From positions 1 through 44,176 of the forward strand of contig NZ_JASMRZ010000032.1 in NCBI RefSeq assembly GCF_030462475.1: a DNA stretch of 44,176 bases, in the 5' to 3' direction. Positions 12,001 to 17,019 of the stretch are shown here, one piece after another (within the stretch, counting starts at the first letter, position 1; each line of letters starts with the position of its first letter). Origin of the DNA: Variovorax sp. CAN15. Its GTDB lineage: Bacteria > Pseudomonadota > Gammaproteobacteria > Burkholderiales > Burkholderiaceae_C. Under the pieces are notes generated by a model, which made no database searches, had not been told where the DNA came from, and worked only from the letters and a program-made list of their open reading frames with translations. Made by a program: the position numbers and the translations under genes.

Positions 12001-13951
12001 TTCGAGCAACTACTACAACGCCACCTTCGACATGGAACTGTCGGGCGTCGACCTGAACAATGACGGCAAGATCGACCTGGTCTATCACGCGACCGCTGGC
12101 ACCACGAAGCTCGGCGGGCCGTACGACGACCCCGGCGCCAACGCCTACGTGGCCAGGAGCACGAACCAGTACCGCCTGGTCGTCGCCACCAACAAGGGCG
12201 ATGGCACTTGGGAGAACACCCAGATCATCGAGAAGACCTTCCAGCGCGCGGACGACGATCCGGGCTATGGCAACGGCATCTCCATGACCTGGGCCGACTT
12301 CAACGGCGACGGCTACATGGACCTTTTCCTCAGCCGAGGCTACGGCACCACGACCGATGCGCAGTACCAGAGCCGCATCCTCTTCAACGATGGTGCCGGC
12401 AAGCTGAAGATGGACTACGGGTCGAAATATGCCGGTGTCGGCGAACAGCCGTCGGGCATGTACTTGCTCAACGACTCCTACTTCGGATGGAATGGCACCA
12501 CCCCGGCGATGAAGCGACTGCAAGGCGGACCCTCGATCGCGGTGGACTGGAACGGCGACGGCAAGATGGATGCCATCGAGCTGCCAGGCTTCGGCCCTAC
12601 CGGTGGCCAGACGATCTATGGCATGTCGGGACCGATCAATCTCTACACGAACACGAGTTCGGCGAGTCAGGTCAAGTTCGACACCACCAACCTGCTCGGT
12701 GGGCAGAACGAGATCGGCTTCTGGAACGGCAGCGCGGCGAAAAGCAACCTCGTCACCGGCGCCGTGGCGGTGGACATCGACTGGGACGGGGACCGCGACC
12801 TGCTGGCATTCACGCAACTGGGCACCACGAAGTTCATCACCAACACCAACACGGTGGCCGACGGCACGTCGCTGCACTTCCGCATCCTCGATGCGCAGGG
12901 CATCAATGCGCTGTACGGCAACACGGTGCAGCTCTTCGATTCGAAGGGCAAGCTGGTGAGCACGCAGATGATCAACCCGCAGTCCGGCAACCAGACCAAC
13001 GACAGCTCGGCGATCGTCGATTTCTACGGGCTCGATGCGAGCGAGACCTACACCCTCGCACTTCTGCGCATCGCCAACGGCAAGGCGGCGGACGTCGGGG
13101 GTGCGGACAGCCTCGGCGGCAACACGATCGAGAACGTCAATACGGCCTGGACCGGCCTGAAGACCGGCGCGGCGAACCATGCCTTCGTGCTGACCGCCGA
13201 GTCCGGGACCAACGTCACCAATGCCGACATCGGCAACGGCATCGTCGGCACCGGCTACAACGACACCTTCTTCGCCACCCTCGGCAACGACAAGTACGAG
13301 GGCGGCGGGGGCACGGTGACGGTGTCTGGCGTCAGGGCATGGAGCAACACCGGCGGCGTCGACGTCGTTGACTACAAACTCGCCGGCAACACGCCGCTGA
13401 CGATCGACCTGAGCAAGGGCGGCGCGCAGAACACCGGCTTCGGCACAGCGACCTTCAGCAACATCGAGGGCCTTGCCGGCGGGAGCGGCGCAGACGTCTT
13501 CACCGACAACGCTGCCGACAACCAGTTCGAGGGGCGTGGCGGCAACGATGTCTTCAACCTCACGGGAGGAGGCCGCGACACGCTGCTCTACAGGCTGCTC
13601 GCCTCCAGCGATGCCACCGGCGGCAACGGCGCCGACTCTGCGAACTCGTTCACGGTCGGAACCTTCGAGGCCACGGCCAATGCGGACCGCATCGACCTGC
13701 GGGAACTGCTGGTGGGCTATCAGGCGGATGCCGACGGCGCGGCGCGCTACATCAATGGCGTGGCCACGATGGACGCGGGCGAGACCATCGGCAACTACCT
13801 GAGCGTGGTTGTCAGCGGCGGAAATACCACGCTGTACATCGACCGCGACGGATCGGGCGGCGCCTACTCGGCGACGCAGCTGATCACGCTCAACGGCGTG
13901 ACCACCGACCTCGCGACGCTGCTGGCCAACCACCAGCTCGTGCTGGCCTGA
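2..13951 (+). CDS. giant Ig-like-repeat type I secreted adhesin (5' partial)
   Basis: This is the 3' part of a very large surface or secreted protein. The frame is open from base 2 to the TGA at 13949-13951, giving 4649 visible residues; the N-terminus lies outside the window. In order it has three ~82-aa Big_6-like Ig repeats (131-865), a variant domain with a D-x-D-x-D-G loop (866-1180), about 31 Ig-like domains of ~100-110 aa with recurring DDTTP/NDTTP, YDNG, W-x-F and DAAGN motifs (1181-11120), one divergent domain (11121 to about 11430), an FG-GAP/VCBS-like module (about 11500-12870), and RTX-like GGSGADVF and GRGGNDVF motifs with a VCA0849-type type I secretion signal ending LLANHQLVLA. 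The layout matches BapA/LapA-type biofilm adhesins. The following genes encode a complete type I exporter, which supports export by that route. Only one Cys was seen (TGC at 4676). Adhesion is inferred; the ligand is unknown. Confidence 0.93.
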   Translation, partial: DGLDGLYTVTPAKPLEDGAKITAVATDAAGNASAAASATVDALPPARPTVAPTNGASITGTAESGSVVTVKDGAGKLIGSATADANGNYAVKPATPVAHGTTLGVSATDAAGNTGPAATATVDSAAPNAPTVKPTSGGTITGAAEAGSLVLVKDGAGNSVGSATADANGNYVVKPATPPAHDTELSVTATDAAGNTSAPATAKVDSKAPDAPTVKPTSGSTIAGTAEAGSLVTIRDSAGNLVGSATAGSNGEYSITPATPAMNGTQLRVIATDAAGNASQPAMATVDSVAPVIAVTIVNDVDNDGFINAKEKGSDVTVRVTLVSGAAEGDAISITDGTRNLELKLSATDVAKGFVDVSFPNPAEGAPIRVAAISQDLAGNASRPTASDSAVLDTTAPAAPATVSASDNFGPVQGAFGNGGSTDDTTPTFAGSGATPGDIVKVYDGATPIGSATVKSDGSWELTPTGLGQGAHSITHTITDAAGNTSAASAPLSFTVDTSAVAVSVTKAGETRQGQQIKTRPAGFTDDVMPTIVGTATAGAVVTIKEGSTVLASTTADANGNWNLMLPTQAEGAHSYKATAVNAAGTSSETTFSLTIDTTPPAVPVIASVVDDTGSVQGALSSGAASDDTRPTLSGSGATPGDLITVFDNGSAIGSTTVQSDGRWSFTTASPTSPLGEGEHKLTVTATDPVGNQSQHSAAFVVNVDTTPPARPDAVAGYVDDAGAVQNAASTASFTDDTTPGFKIASVAAGLTPSLYVDGNKVAATYDPTTGTLTPASPLAEGAHSIGYTLTDAAGNESPRSNDFRLTVDLTPPPALDSSLIQVLDDVGPVQGTLAAGAKTDDSKPEYTGKADPAQVSVINVYDNGTLIGSTAVNADGSWRFTPDLPLALGAHSLTARAVDAAGNIGAATPASTFTLVGDPPAAPAIIGVIDDRGSVTGNVARDASTDDTTLTLNGTGTAGTVVTVYADGVAVGSTSVAANGTWSVTTSPLSGDGVKNLSAQAVDGAGQASPRTGLYPVVLDTTAPATPDTVVAFDDQGPVQGAIVAGATTDDTTPTFSGSGLKAGDTVRLYDGGALIGSFTAATDGAWSITPSTPLGRGTHRITHTVTDAAGNTSAASAVLDFTVDSSDVVVSIEQIADDQGSIKGNLAPGARTDDTTPSLVGKATAGAIVTVKEGSTVLGSTAADGGGNWRFTLPLQKEGTHSYTATAVNAAGKQGDATIALTIDTTAPEVPSIAGAVDDVGLVQGPVANGGPTDDATPTLTGSGATPGDVIKVYDNGSVLGSTTVKADGSWSFTPTTPLTEGTHRLGATAVDPVGNESPQSGSFTVNVDTTPPTTKATLAAIGDDTGSSGSDFITSDRTLVLTIKVDSAVEAGAKVQVSLDNGKTWNDATPSGGGSYQFDNTAVSLADGSYTVLTRVVDAAGNATQPGSQLVVIDASGPTTGNAVDITAYTDDVAPNLGDYGSGTSTNDTTPVLKGTVSGLKAGDVVQIFEGSVLLGTAAVNGTAWTFALPTLANGSRHTYVAVIADAAGNKGTASADFSLAVNTAAPSQSVAIVSCTDDQAPQTGTFASGSAINDTSPLLNGTISGTLNAGDSVVIYRDGVRLGTATLSGGSAWTFQDAGLVDGNSYSYTARIEDAAGNQSGASAVFALTIDQRAPTTAPVVESFLDDVAPVTGSIAQGGTTNDARPELKGSGAEPNGTVRIYDNGTLIGTATADATGKWSFTPEAGKELANGAHSLTTSNVDAAGNEGPQSAALAFTVDTVAPSQSTAIVSINDDRGTLQGAVADGGFTDDAAPQVAGTVSAPLQAGEKVVVLRDGAVIGTAKMTDATHWTFDDTGLSDGRTYTYTARVEDAAGNRGAVSGSYAITVDTSVPTQAATISTVFDNADPVQGDVASGGTTNDSQPELRGTVSGSLAGNEFVAVYRDGVRIGTASISGTSWSYTDTSGLANASTYSYTVRVEDAAGGGGTASSPYVITLKLSGPSTKASITAVNDDVDPQQGSVPNDGYTNDTAPQVTGTISAALQAGEKVVVLRDGKEIGFATMTDATHWSYADSGLSDGATYVYTARVQDAASNSGAESNAHAIRIDTAAPAPTVKLVRAIDNVDPVSGDIPANGTTNDDTPTLEGTLSAPLSGTERLNVFRNGLLAGVAKVTGTAWTFEDAGLASGTTYTYEARVMDAAGNAGAASNSLRFTVNTSGVTQTVQILRVDDQAAPVKGNVPNGGTTNDTAPTLGGSISTVLNAGDVVEVLRDGKVVGNATVTGTTWSFRDTGLSDGTTYSYAARVVNSGGNEGAKSAAYAITLDLVAPSQTAAITGYTDDQAPQQGSFASGSITNDTTPQLNGTLNAALAAGEAVVIYRDGKRIGTATMAGATAWSFQDAGLSDGATYSYTAKVEDAAGNEGQASAAFTLTIDRTAPAAAPSIDSVMDATAPVVGPITSGSTTNETRPQMKGAGAEPNGTVKVYDNDTPIGTAVADGSGKWSFTPDAGKPLANGAHSLTASSVDAAGNEGPRSAPLAFTVGTTAPTQAATITAISDDTGASASDFITSDTTLVVTVTLDAAAGTGEKVQVSLDNGTSWRDATLVSGNTYRLDNTSVPLAAGDYVFQARVVDAAGNAGKSASQRVVIDTQHSAGVAIDIASISTDTGVAGDFITSDTSLTINGRLTGTLASDETAQISVDGGATWANLIVSGGSWSYVDGRVLTDGSHEYRVRVVDTAGNLAALDARTVAIDTSTPTAGNAVAITAYADDIEPNAGDYASGTSTNDTTPVLKGTVSGLKTGEVVQILEGGVLLGTAAVNGTAWEFKLPTLADGSTHTYTAAIASAAGTKGTTSANFTLTVDAVAPSAAPAIDSVTDNVDPVQGPIAQGDTSNDARPELKGSGAEPNGTVNVYDNGVLIGSTKADASGKWGFEPASGKELAEGVHSLRVSSVDAAGNEGPKSAPMVFIIDTVTPSQTVTLSRAIDNVDPISGSIPANGSTNDDSPRLEGTLSAVLARSEQLRVFRNGVYVGNATVSGTDWVFNDIGLSNGTTYTYEARVMDMAGNAGAASNSLRFTVITSTVTQTVQIVRVQDNVEPDRGAVADGGTTNDADPVLIGSISAALNTGEVVEVLRNGAVIGTATVTNTSWRFFDKGLTDGATYKYTARVVSAGGNQGAESVAHSVTLDLTAPVQKVAITDFSDDRDPQKGNFASGSTTNDATPQLNGTLSAPLAANEVVAVYRNGTRIGIAAVSGNAWSFEDKGLDDGSTYRYTARVEDAAGNQGSASAEFTLTVDRTAPATTPSIDSAMDDVAPVTGAIASRGTTNDARPELKGSGAEPNGTVHIYDNGTLIGTATADASGNWSFTPAAGKELADGLHRLTARNVDAAGNEGSQSTAMVFTVDTIAPTGTPSIDRAVDDVAPITGSIASGGMTNDARPELRGTGTEPNGMVNIYDNGKLIGSTTADSSGKWSFTLEAGKELADGAHSLTARNVDAAGNEGPASAVLALTIDTVAPATAPSIDRAVDDVAPVVGVIAAGGATNDARPDLSGGGAEPNGVVKVYDNGTLIGSATADGSGKWSFTPDADKKLADGAHSLTASNVDSAGNEGPKSAPLSFTVDTKVPATEAKITGYIDDAGPVKGTFGSGTTTDDANPVLTGTLTAALGTGDTVNVYEGSTLLGTATVSGTAWTYDLGVLADGSTHTYRAAVATAAGTQGSLSGNFSLTVDYAITVNRQTTVDTTPLVSGSIPFKLANGQYLEVTIAGKTYSSADGSVVVDSQHETWYVQVSSAIAVGTYDVRAVVKNAAGAQLTDDATTGELIVAAAPTVTVGSVASDPNQKATAYTLGENGMWRIHSNQTMLDANGSDSASLGSFQQTSLFSNYGSPYAGRNYVQNATFMDFNRDGHMDLFAEDSTYDDGQQAFIFDGSRYTAVQVGAPSAAGGDKLTAGSANTYSWFGGVVAFDKTGDGFVDMAYGDQTPNDATSGGGYDSQIVLNMDGSILGMVKDGGYTDAKASSSSAPYSSNYYNATFDMELSGVDLNNDGKIDLVYHATAGTTKLGGPYDDPGANAYVARSTNQYRLVVATNKGDGTWENTQIIEKTFQRADDDPGYGNGISMTWADFNGDGYMDLFLSRGYGTTTDAQYQSRILFNDGAGKLKMDYGSKYAGVGEQPSGMYLLNDSYFGWNGTTPAMKRLQGGPSIAVDWNGDGKMDAIELPGFGPTGGQTIYGMSGPINLYTNTSSASQVKFDTTNLLGGQNEIGFWNGSAAKSNLVTGAVAVDIDWDGDRDLLAFTQLGTTKFITNTNTVADGTSLHFRILDAQGINALYGNTVQLFDSKGKLVSTQMINPQSGNQTNDSSAIVDFYGLDASETYTLALLRIANGKAADVGGADSLGGNTIENVNTAWTGLKTGAANHAFVLTAESGTNVTNADIGNGIVGTGYNDTFFATLGNDKYEGGGGTVTVSGVRAWSNTGGVDVVDYKLAGNTPLTIDLSKGGAQNTGFGTATFSNIEGLAGGSGADVFTDNAADNQFEGRGGNDVFNLTGGGRDTLLYRLLASSDATGGNGADSANSFTVGTFEATANADRIDLRELLVGYQADADGAARYINGVATMDAGETIGNYLSVVVSGGNTTLYIDRDGSGGAYSATQLITLNGVTTDLATLLANHQLVLA
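131..865 (+). repeat. three tandem ~82-aa Ig-like (Big_6-type) repeats
   Basis: Three consecutive in-frame units start near 131, 374 and 620. They share the pattern P-T-V-x-P-T-x-G, G-T-A-E-x-G-S, G-S-A-T-A, and end in A-T-D-A-A-G-N followed by V-D-S. They are shorter than the later ~105-aa units and form a separate sub-array. The first bases of the window (2-130) hold the tail of a preceding unit of the same kind. Confidence 0.85.
1181..2116 (+). repeat. three-domain super-repeat, copy A
   Basis: This block of three Ig-like domains reappears at 3065-3994 in the same order. Domain 1 ends H-S-I-T-H-T-I-T-D-A-A-G-N. Domain 2 has T-A-G-A-V-V-T-I-K-E-G-S-T-V-L. Domain 3 has D-P-V-G-N and ends N-V-D-T-T-P-P. 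Each domain resembles its counterpart in the other block more than its neighbours, which indicates segmental duplication of a three-domain unit rather than independent domain gain. Confidence 0.7.
3065..3994 (+). repeat. three-domain super-repeat, copy B
   Basis: This is the second copy of the block at 1181-2116, with the same domain order and nearly the same length (930 against 936 nt). The diagnostic motifs H-R-I-T-H-T-V-T-D-A-A-G-N, T-A-G-A-I-V-T-V-K-E-G-S-T-V-L and D-P-V-G-N...N-V-D-T-T-P-P are all kept. The copies differ at many positions, so the duplication is not recent. Confidence 0.7.
6274..7572 (+). repeat. four-domain super-repeat, copy A
   Basis: Four consecutive Ig-like domains, with signatures R-A-I-D-N-V-D-P, T-Q-T-V-Q-I-L-R-V, T-D-D-Q-A-P-Q-Q-G and A-E-P-N-G-T-V, recur in the same order at 8853-10149 with essentially the same length. 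The intervening block contains domains related to those at 3995-4642, including an identical 45-nt stretch at 4409-4453 and 8297-8341. Confidence 0.7.
8853..10149 (+). repeat. four-domain super-repeat, copy B
   Basis: This is the second copy of the block at 6274-7572. It carries R-A-I-D-N-V-D-P-I-S-G, T-Q-T-V-Q-I-V-R-V, S-D-D-R-D-P-Q-K-G and A-E-P-N-G-T-V in that order. It is followed by two more units of the A-E-P-N-G type (10150-10800), so the last domain of the block seems to have been amplified again locally. Confidence 0.7.
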
Positions 13952-13968
13952 GGCTCCTTGCCGGAAGG

Positions 13969-14001
13969 GAGAAGGGTGCGCTCCGTGCGCGCCCTTCTTC
14001 T
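13969..14001 (+). terminator. Rho-independent terminator after the adhesin gene
   Basis: The sequence gaagggtgcgc (13971-13981) pairs with gcgcgcccttc (13987-13997) across a 5-nt tccgt loop, with only one G-T wobble. The right arm is followed by the pyrimidine-rich ttctc. It starts 19 nt after the adhesin stop and ends before the ATG of the next gene, so it should end adhesin transcripts and leave the exporter operon to its own promoter or to read-through. Confidence 0.7.
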
Positions 14002-14026
14002 CGGCCGGGCCCATGAACCCACGCAT

Positions 14027-15562
14027 ATGCTGAATCTTCGCAACATCTCCCGCGCCGTCGTCATCGGCGGCGGGACCGCAGGCTGGTTCTCGGCACTCAC
14101 GCTGCGCCGTCTGTTCGCGCCGCAGGTCGAGGTGCGCGTGATCGAGTCGCCCGCCATCGGCATCGTCGGTGTCGGCGAGGGCGGCCTGCTCAACCTGATC
14201 GATGCGCTGCGCTGCAACGGCATCGGACTCAACGAATTCGTGCGGGAGACCGGTGCTGCCTTCAAGCTGGGCTTCTGCTACGAAGGCTGGCGCACCGGGG
14301 ACGACGACGACCGCTACTACCATCTCTTCGGCCGGCCCGGCCTGCAGGAGATCGACTGGATGGAAGCCGGCTTCCATCCGCTTCTCTCGGGCATGGTGCA
14401 CGAGGGCATCGAGCTTCACCGGTACATACCGGGTTTCGCGTCGATCGCCGTCAATGCGTCGCAGCAGCAGGCCGCGGCGATGCTCCAGCTCGGTGCGAGC
14501 TCCGGCCTGTCAGCGTCTTTTCATTTCGACAGCCACAAGCTGGCCGACTACCTGCGTCGCGTGGCCGTCTCGCGCGGCGTGGTGCACCAGCAGGCCCGCG
14601 TCGAGGAACTCGTTTGCGACGCGCAAGGCATGGCGCGGGCCGTGCGGCTCGAAGGCGCCGAGGAGACCGTCGAACTCGACCTGCTGATCGATGCCTCCGG
14701 GCTGGCGCGGCTGGGCATCGGCGGCAAGCTGGGCGTGCGCTGGCGATCGTTCTCCGAGTACCTGCTGCTCGATCGCGCCGTGCCCTTCCACATGCCGCAT
14801 CCACAGCCCAATCCTTCGCTGGTCACGCGAGCGATCGCGATGCCCGCGGGCTGGATGTGGCAGATACCGCTGGTGGATCGCGTGGGCGCAGGCTACGTCT
14901 TCAGCAGCGCCCATGCCGACGAGGCACAGGTCGTCGACGAGATCCATCGCCGCATCGGCCCCGGGATCGAGCCCATGCGCACGCTCAGGTTCGAGCCGGG
15001 CCATTTCGAGCAGGTCTGGGTCGGCAACGTCATGGCGGTCGGGCTGGCATCGGGCTTCGTCGAGCCGCTGGAAGCGACCTCCATCGGCCAGATGCTGGAG
15101 CAGCTGCGCAACTTCGAGCGCATCGTCGCGGCCGGCGACGGCGTGGTGGCGGGGCACCTGATCGACGACTTCAACGAAGCCAATGCGCGGTGCTGGTCGG
15201 GCATCCGCGACTTCCTGCGCATGCACTACGACTGCCCGCGGCGCGACACCGCCTTCTGGCGCGACGTGGCGGAACTGCCGCTGCCGCCCAGTTACGCGGA
15301 GCTGTGGGCGTGCTTCCAGCAGCGCACGCCGCGGATGGTCGACGTTCAGAACTATGCGATCAACGGGTGGCAGGGAATCTTCCACGTCATCAACTGGCTT
15401 TTCGTGGCCGCGCCGCTGGGCGTGGTGCCGCGCGAGGCGGCCGCTGCCGAACTGCGGGGCCTGCCGTCCGCCAGCCGTGCGCGCGTGGCGGCCTACATCA
15501 CCCGGATGCGCGAACTCGGCGCAGCCGGCAATTTTTCTTCCAAGGAGGACCGATCCGCGTGA
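14027..15562 (+). CDS. flavin-dependent (tryptophan-type) halogenase homologue
   Basis: The product is a 511-aa flavoprotein of the tryptophan halogenase family. These enzymes use FADH2, O2 and halide to make a hypohalous species that halogenates an aromatic substrate. The FAD-binding GGGTAGW is at residues 14-20. The family motif WxWxIP is present as WMWQIP at 276-281. Lys80 (AAFKLG) sits where PrnA has catalytic Lys79, and the EPLEA segment at 346-350 matches the region of PrnA Glu346. The GVGEAT-x-P motif is altered to GVGEGGLLN, so it is not a close relative of the Trp 7-halogenases. There is no signal peptide, so it should act in the cytoplasm, and it would need an external flavin reductase. 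The ATG at 14027 was chosen because the in-frame GTG at 13976 lies inside the terminator stem and family members begin just before the GGG motif. Its stop overlaps the next start by 4 bp (GTGA). The substrate is unknown. Confidence 0.82.
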   Translation: MLNLRNISRAVVIGGGTAGWFSALTLRRLFAPQVEVRVIESPAIGIVGVGEGGLLNLIDALRCNGIGLNEFVRETGAAFKLGFCYEGWRTGDDDDRYYHLFGRPGLQEIDWMEAGFHPLLSGMVHEGIELHRYIPGFASIAVNASQQQAAAMLQLGASSGLSASFHFDSHKLADYLRRVAVSRGVVHQQARVEELVCDAQGMARAVRLEGAEETVELDLLIDASGLARLGIGGKLGVRWRSFSEYLLLDRAVPFHMPHPQPNPSLVTRAIAMPAGWMWQIPLVDRVGAGYVFSSAHADEAQVVDEIHRRIGPGIEPMRTLRFEPGHFEQVWVGNVMAVGLASGFVEPLEATSIGQMLEQLRNFERIVAAGDGVVAGHLIDDFNEANARCWSGIRDFLRMHYDCPRRDTAFWRDVAELPLPPSYAELWACFQQRTPRMVDVQNYAINGWQGIFHVINWLFVAAPLGVVPREAAAAELRGLPSASRARVAAYITRMRELGAAGNFSSKEDRSA

Positions 15563-17019
15563 AACCAGGCACACACCTCTGCGCAGCCGCATGGCTGGCC
15601 CTTGCGGGCCTGCCCGCGGCGGCGCAGGAATCCGTCGAACTCAAGCCATCGCGGCAGCTCGCACCGAGCGCGCTGGCACGCGAGCTGGGGGCGCGGTCCG
15701 GCTCTGCGCTGTCGTCCACGTCGCAGGCCTCGCAGCCCTCGCAGGCCCTGCAGGCCGAGCAAGACTCGAAACCGCTGGAGCTGGCCGATGCCGTGCGCCG
15801 CGCGGTGGCGCGCCATCCCTCGATCGCCGATGCCATCGCCACGCTGGCGCAGCAGTCGGGAGGCGTCGAGGTGGCGCGCGCCGGCTACTACCCGCAGGTG
15901 AAGCTGGGCATGGGCGCCGGCCTCAACAACAGCGGCGGCTCGGGCGCCGGCCGGGGCCGCGGCAACGGCCTTCTGGCTAGTGCTTCGCTGTCGCAGATGC
16001 TCTACGACTTCGGCAAGGTCTCGGGTGCGGTCGAGCAGTCCGAGGCGCAGGTGCGGCGCCAGCAGGCCGTCGTGCTGCGGCAGATCGACGCCGTCGCACA
16101 GCAGACCGCCGAGGCCGTGGTGAGGGCGCATCGCTACCAGTCGCTCGCGGCGATCGCGCAGGAGCAGGTCAAGGCCGTCGAGAAGGTGCTCGAAACCGCG
16201 CGGCTGCGCGCGAAGTCGGGCCTGAGCACCAAGGCCGATCCGCTGCAGGCGGAGTCGCGCGTCGAGAGCGCTCGCGCCAACCTGCTGCAGGTGAAGTCGC
16301 TGCTCGCGCAGTCGCGTGAACGCCTGGCGACGCTGCTGGGCGGCGCGGCTCCGGCGCTGGTCGCGCCGCTTCCGCAACAGCTGGCCAGCGAACTGCGCAT
16401 CGACCAGGCGCCGGACACCAGCCTCCTTCCCGACGTGCTGACCGCGGAGGCCGACCGGCGCGTTGCCGCCGCCCAGCTCGACATGGCGAAGGCGCAGCGC
16501 TATCCGACGCTCAGCCTCGACGTCTCCGCCAACAAGGCCATGGGCGGCGTCAACCCCTCCACGATGGAACGCAATGGCATGCACCACACGGTGATGTTCA
16601 ACCTCTCCAGCGCGATCTACCAGGGCGGCGCGATGGATGCGCAGGTGCGCTCGGCGACCGCCGCCGAGGAGGCCGCGCGCATGCGCATCGATACCGCCCG
16701 CCTGAATGCGGGCGACCAGGCGCGCAGCTTGCGCGAGCAGGTCGCCGGCGCGCAGGCAAGGCTGGGCGTGCTGGCCGAGCGCCGCCGCAGCATCGGCGAG
16801 GCGCGCGACCTCTACCGCGAGCAGTACACGCTCGGCACGCGCTCCATCCTCGACCTGCTCAACGCCGAGCAGGAAATCCACCAGGCCGCGGCCGACCAGG
16901 AGGCCGTGCTGCACGACCTCTGGGAAAGCCGCATCGGCTACATCGGCGCGACCGGACAGGGCCGCGCCTTCTACGGCCTCGACAACACCACTGTCCAGGG
17001 AATGGAACTGCTTCCATGA
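15559..17019 (+). CDS. TolC-family outer-membrane channel of a type I secretion system
   Basis: This 486-aa protein begins with a signal peptide (basic start, then C-A-A-A-W-L-A-L-A-G-L-P-A-A-A-Q, cleavage near residue 23). A low-complexity S/Q/A linker follows, then two outer-membrane efflux protein repeats with long alanine- and glutamine-rich helices. The start is GTG at 15559, placed by an excellent Shine-Dalgarno aaggagga at 15542-15549 and by the GTGA overlap with the halogenase stop. The TSYR-type tip residues cannot be judged by eye. Its position directly before the ABC and HlyD genes marks it as the dedicated outer-membrane exit duct, comparable to LapE, rather than the housekeeping TolC. 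It overlaps the ABC gene by 4 bp (ATGA). Confidence 0.9.
   Translation: MKPGTHLCAAAWLALAGLPAAAQESVELKPSRQLAPSALARELGARSGSALSSTSQASQPSQALQAEQDSKPLELADAVRRAVARHPSIADAIATLAQQSGGVEVARAGYYPQVKLGMGAGLNNSGGSGAGRGRGNGLLASASLSQMLYDFGKVSGAVEQSEAQVRRQQAVVLRQIDAVAQQTAEAVVRAHRYQSLAAIAQEQVKAVEKVLETARLRAKSGLSTKADPLQAESRVESARANLLQVKSLLAQSRERLATLLGGAAPALVAPLPQQLASELRIDQAPDTSLLPDVLTAEADRRVAAAQLDMAKAQRYPTLSLDVSANKAMGGVNPSTMERNGMHHTVMFNLSSAIYQGGAMDAQVRSATAAEEAARMRIDTARLNAGDQARSLREQVAGAQARLGVLAERRRSIGEARDLYREQYTLGTRSILDLLNAEQEIHQAAADQEAVLHDLWESRIGYIGATGQGRAFYGLDNTTVQGMELLP

Noticed and set aside
7271..14419. 899- and 1398-codon minus-strand frames (7271-9970 and 10223-14419)
   Set aside because: Same composition artefact. 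The second one even crosses the clear adhesin-halogenase boundary and its terminator.
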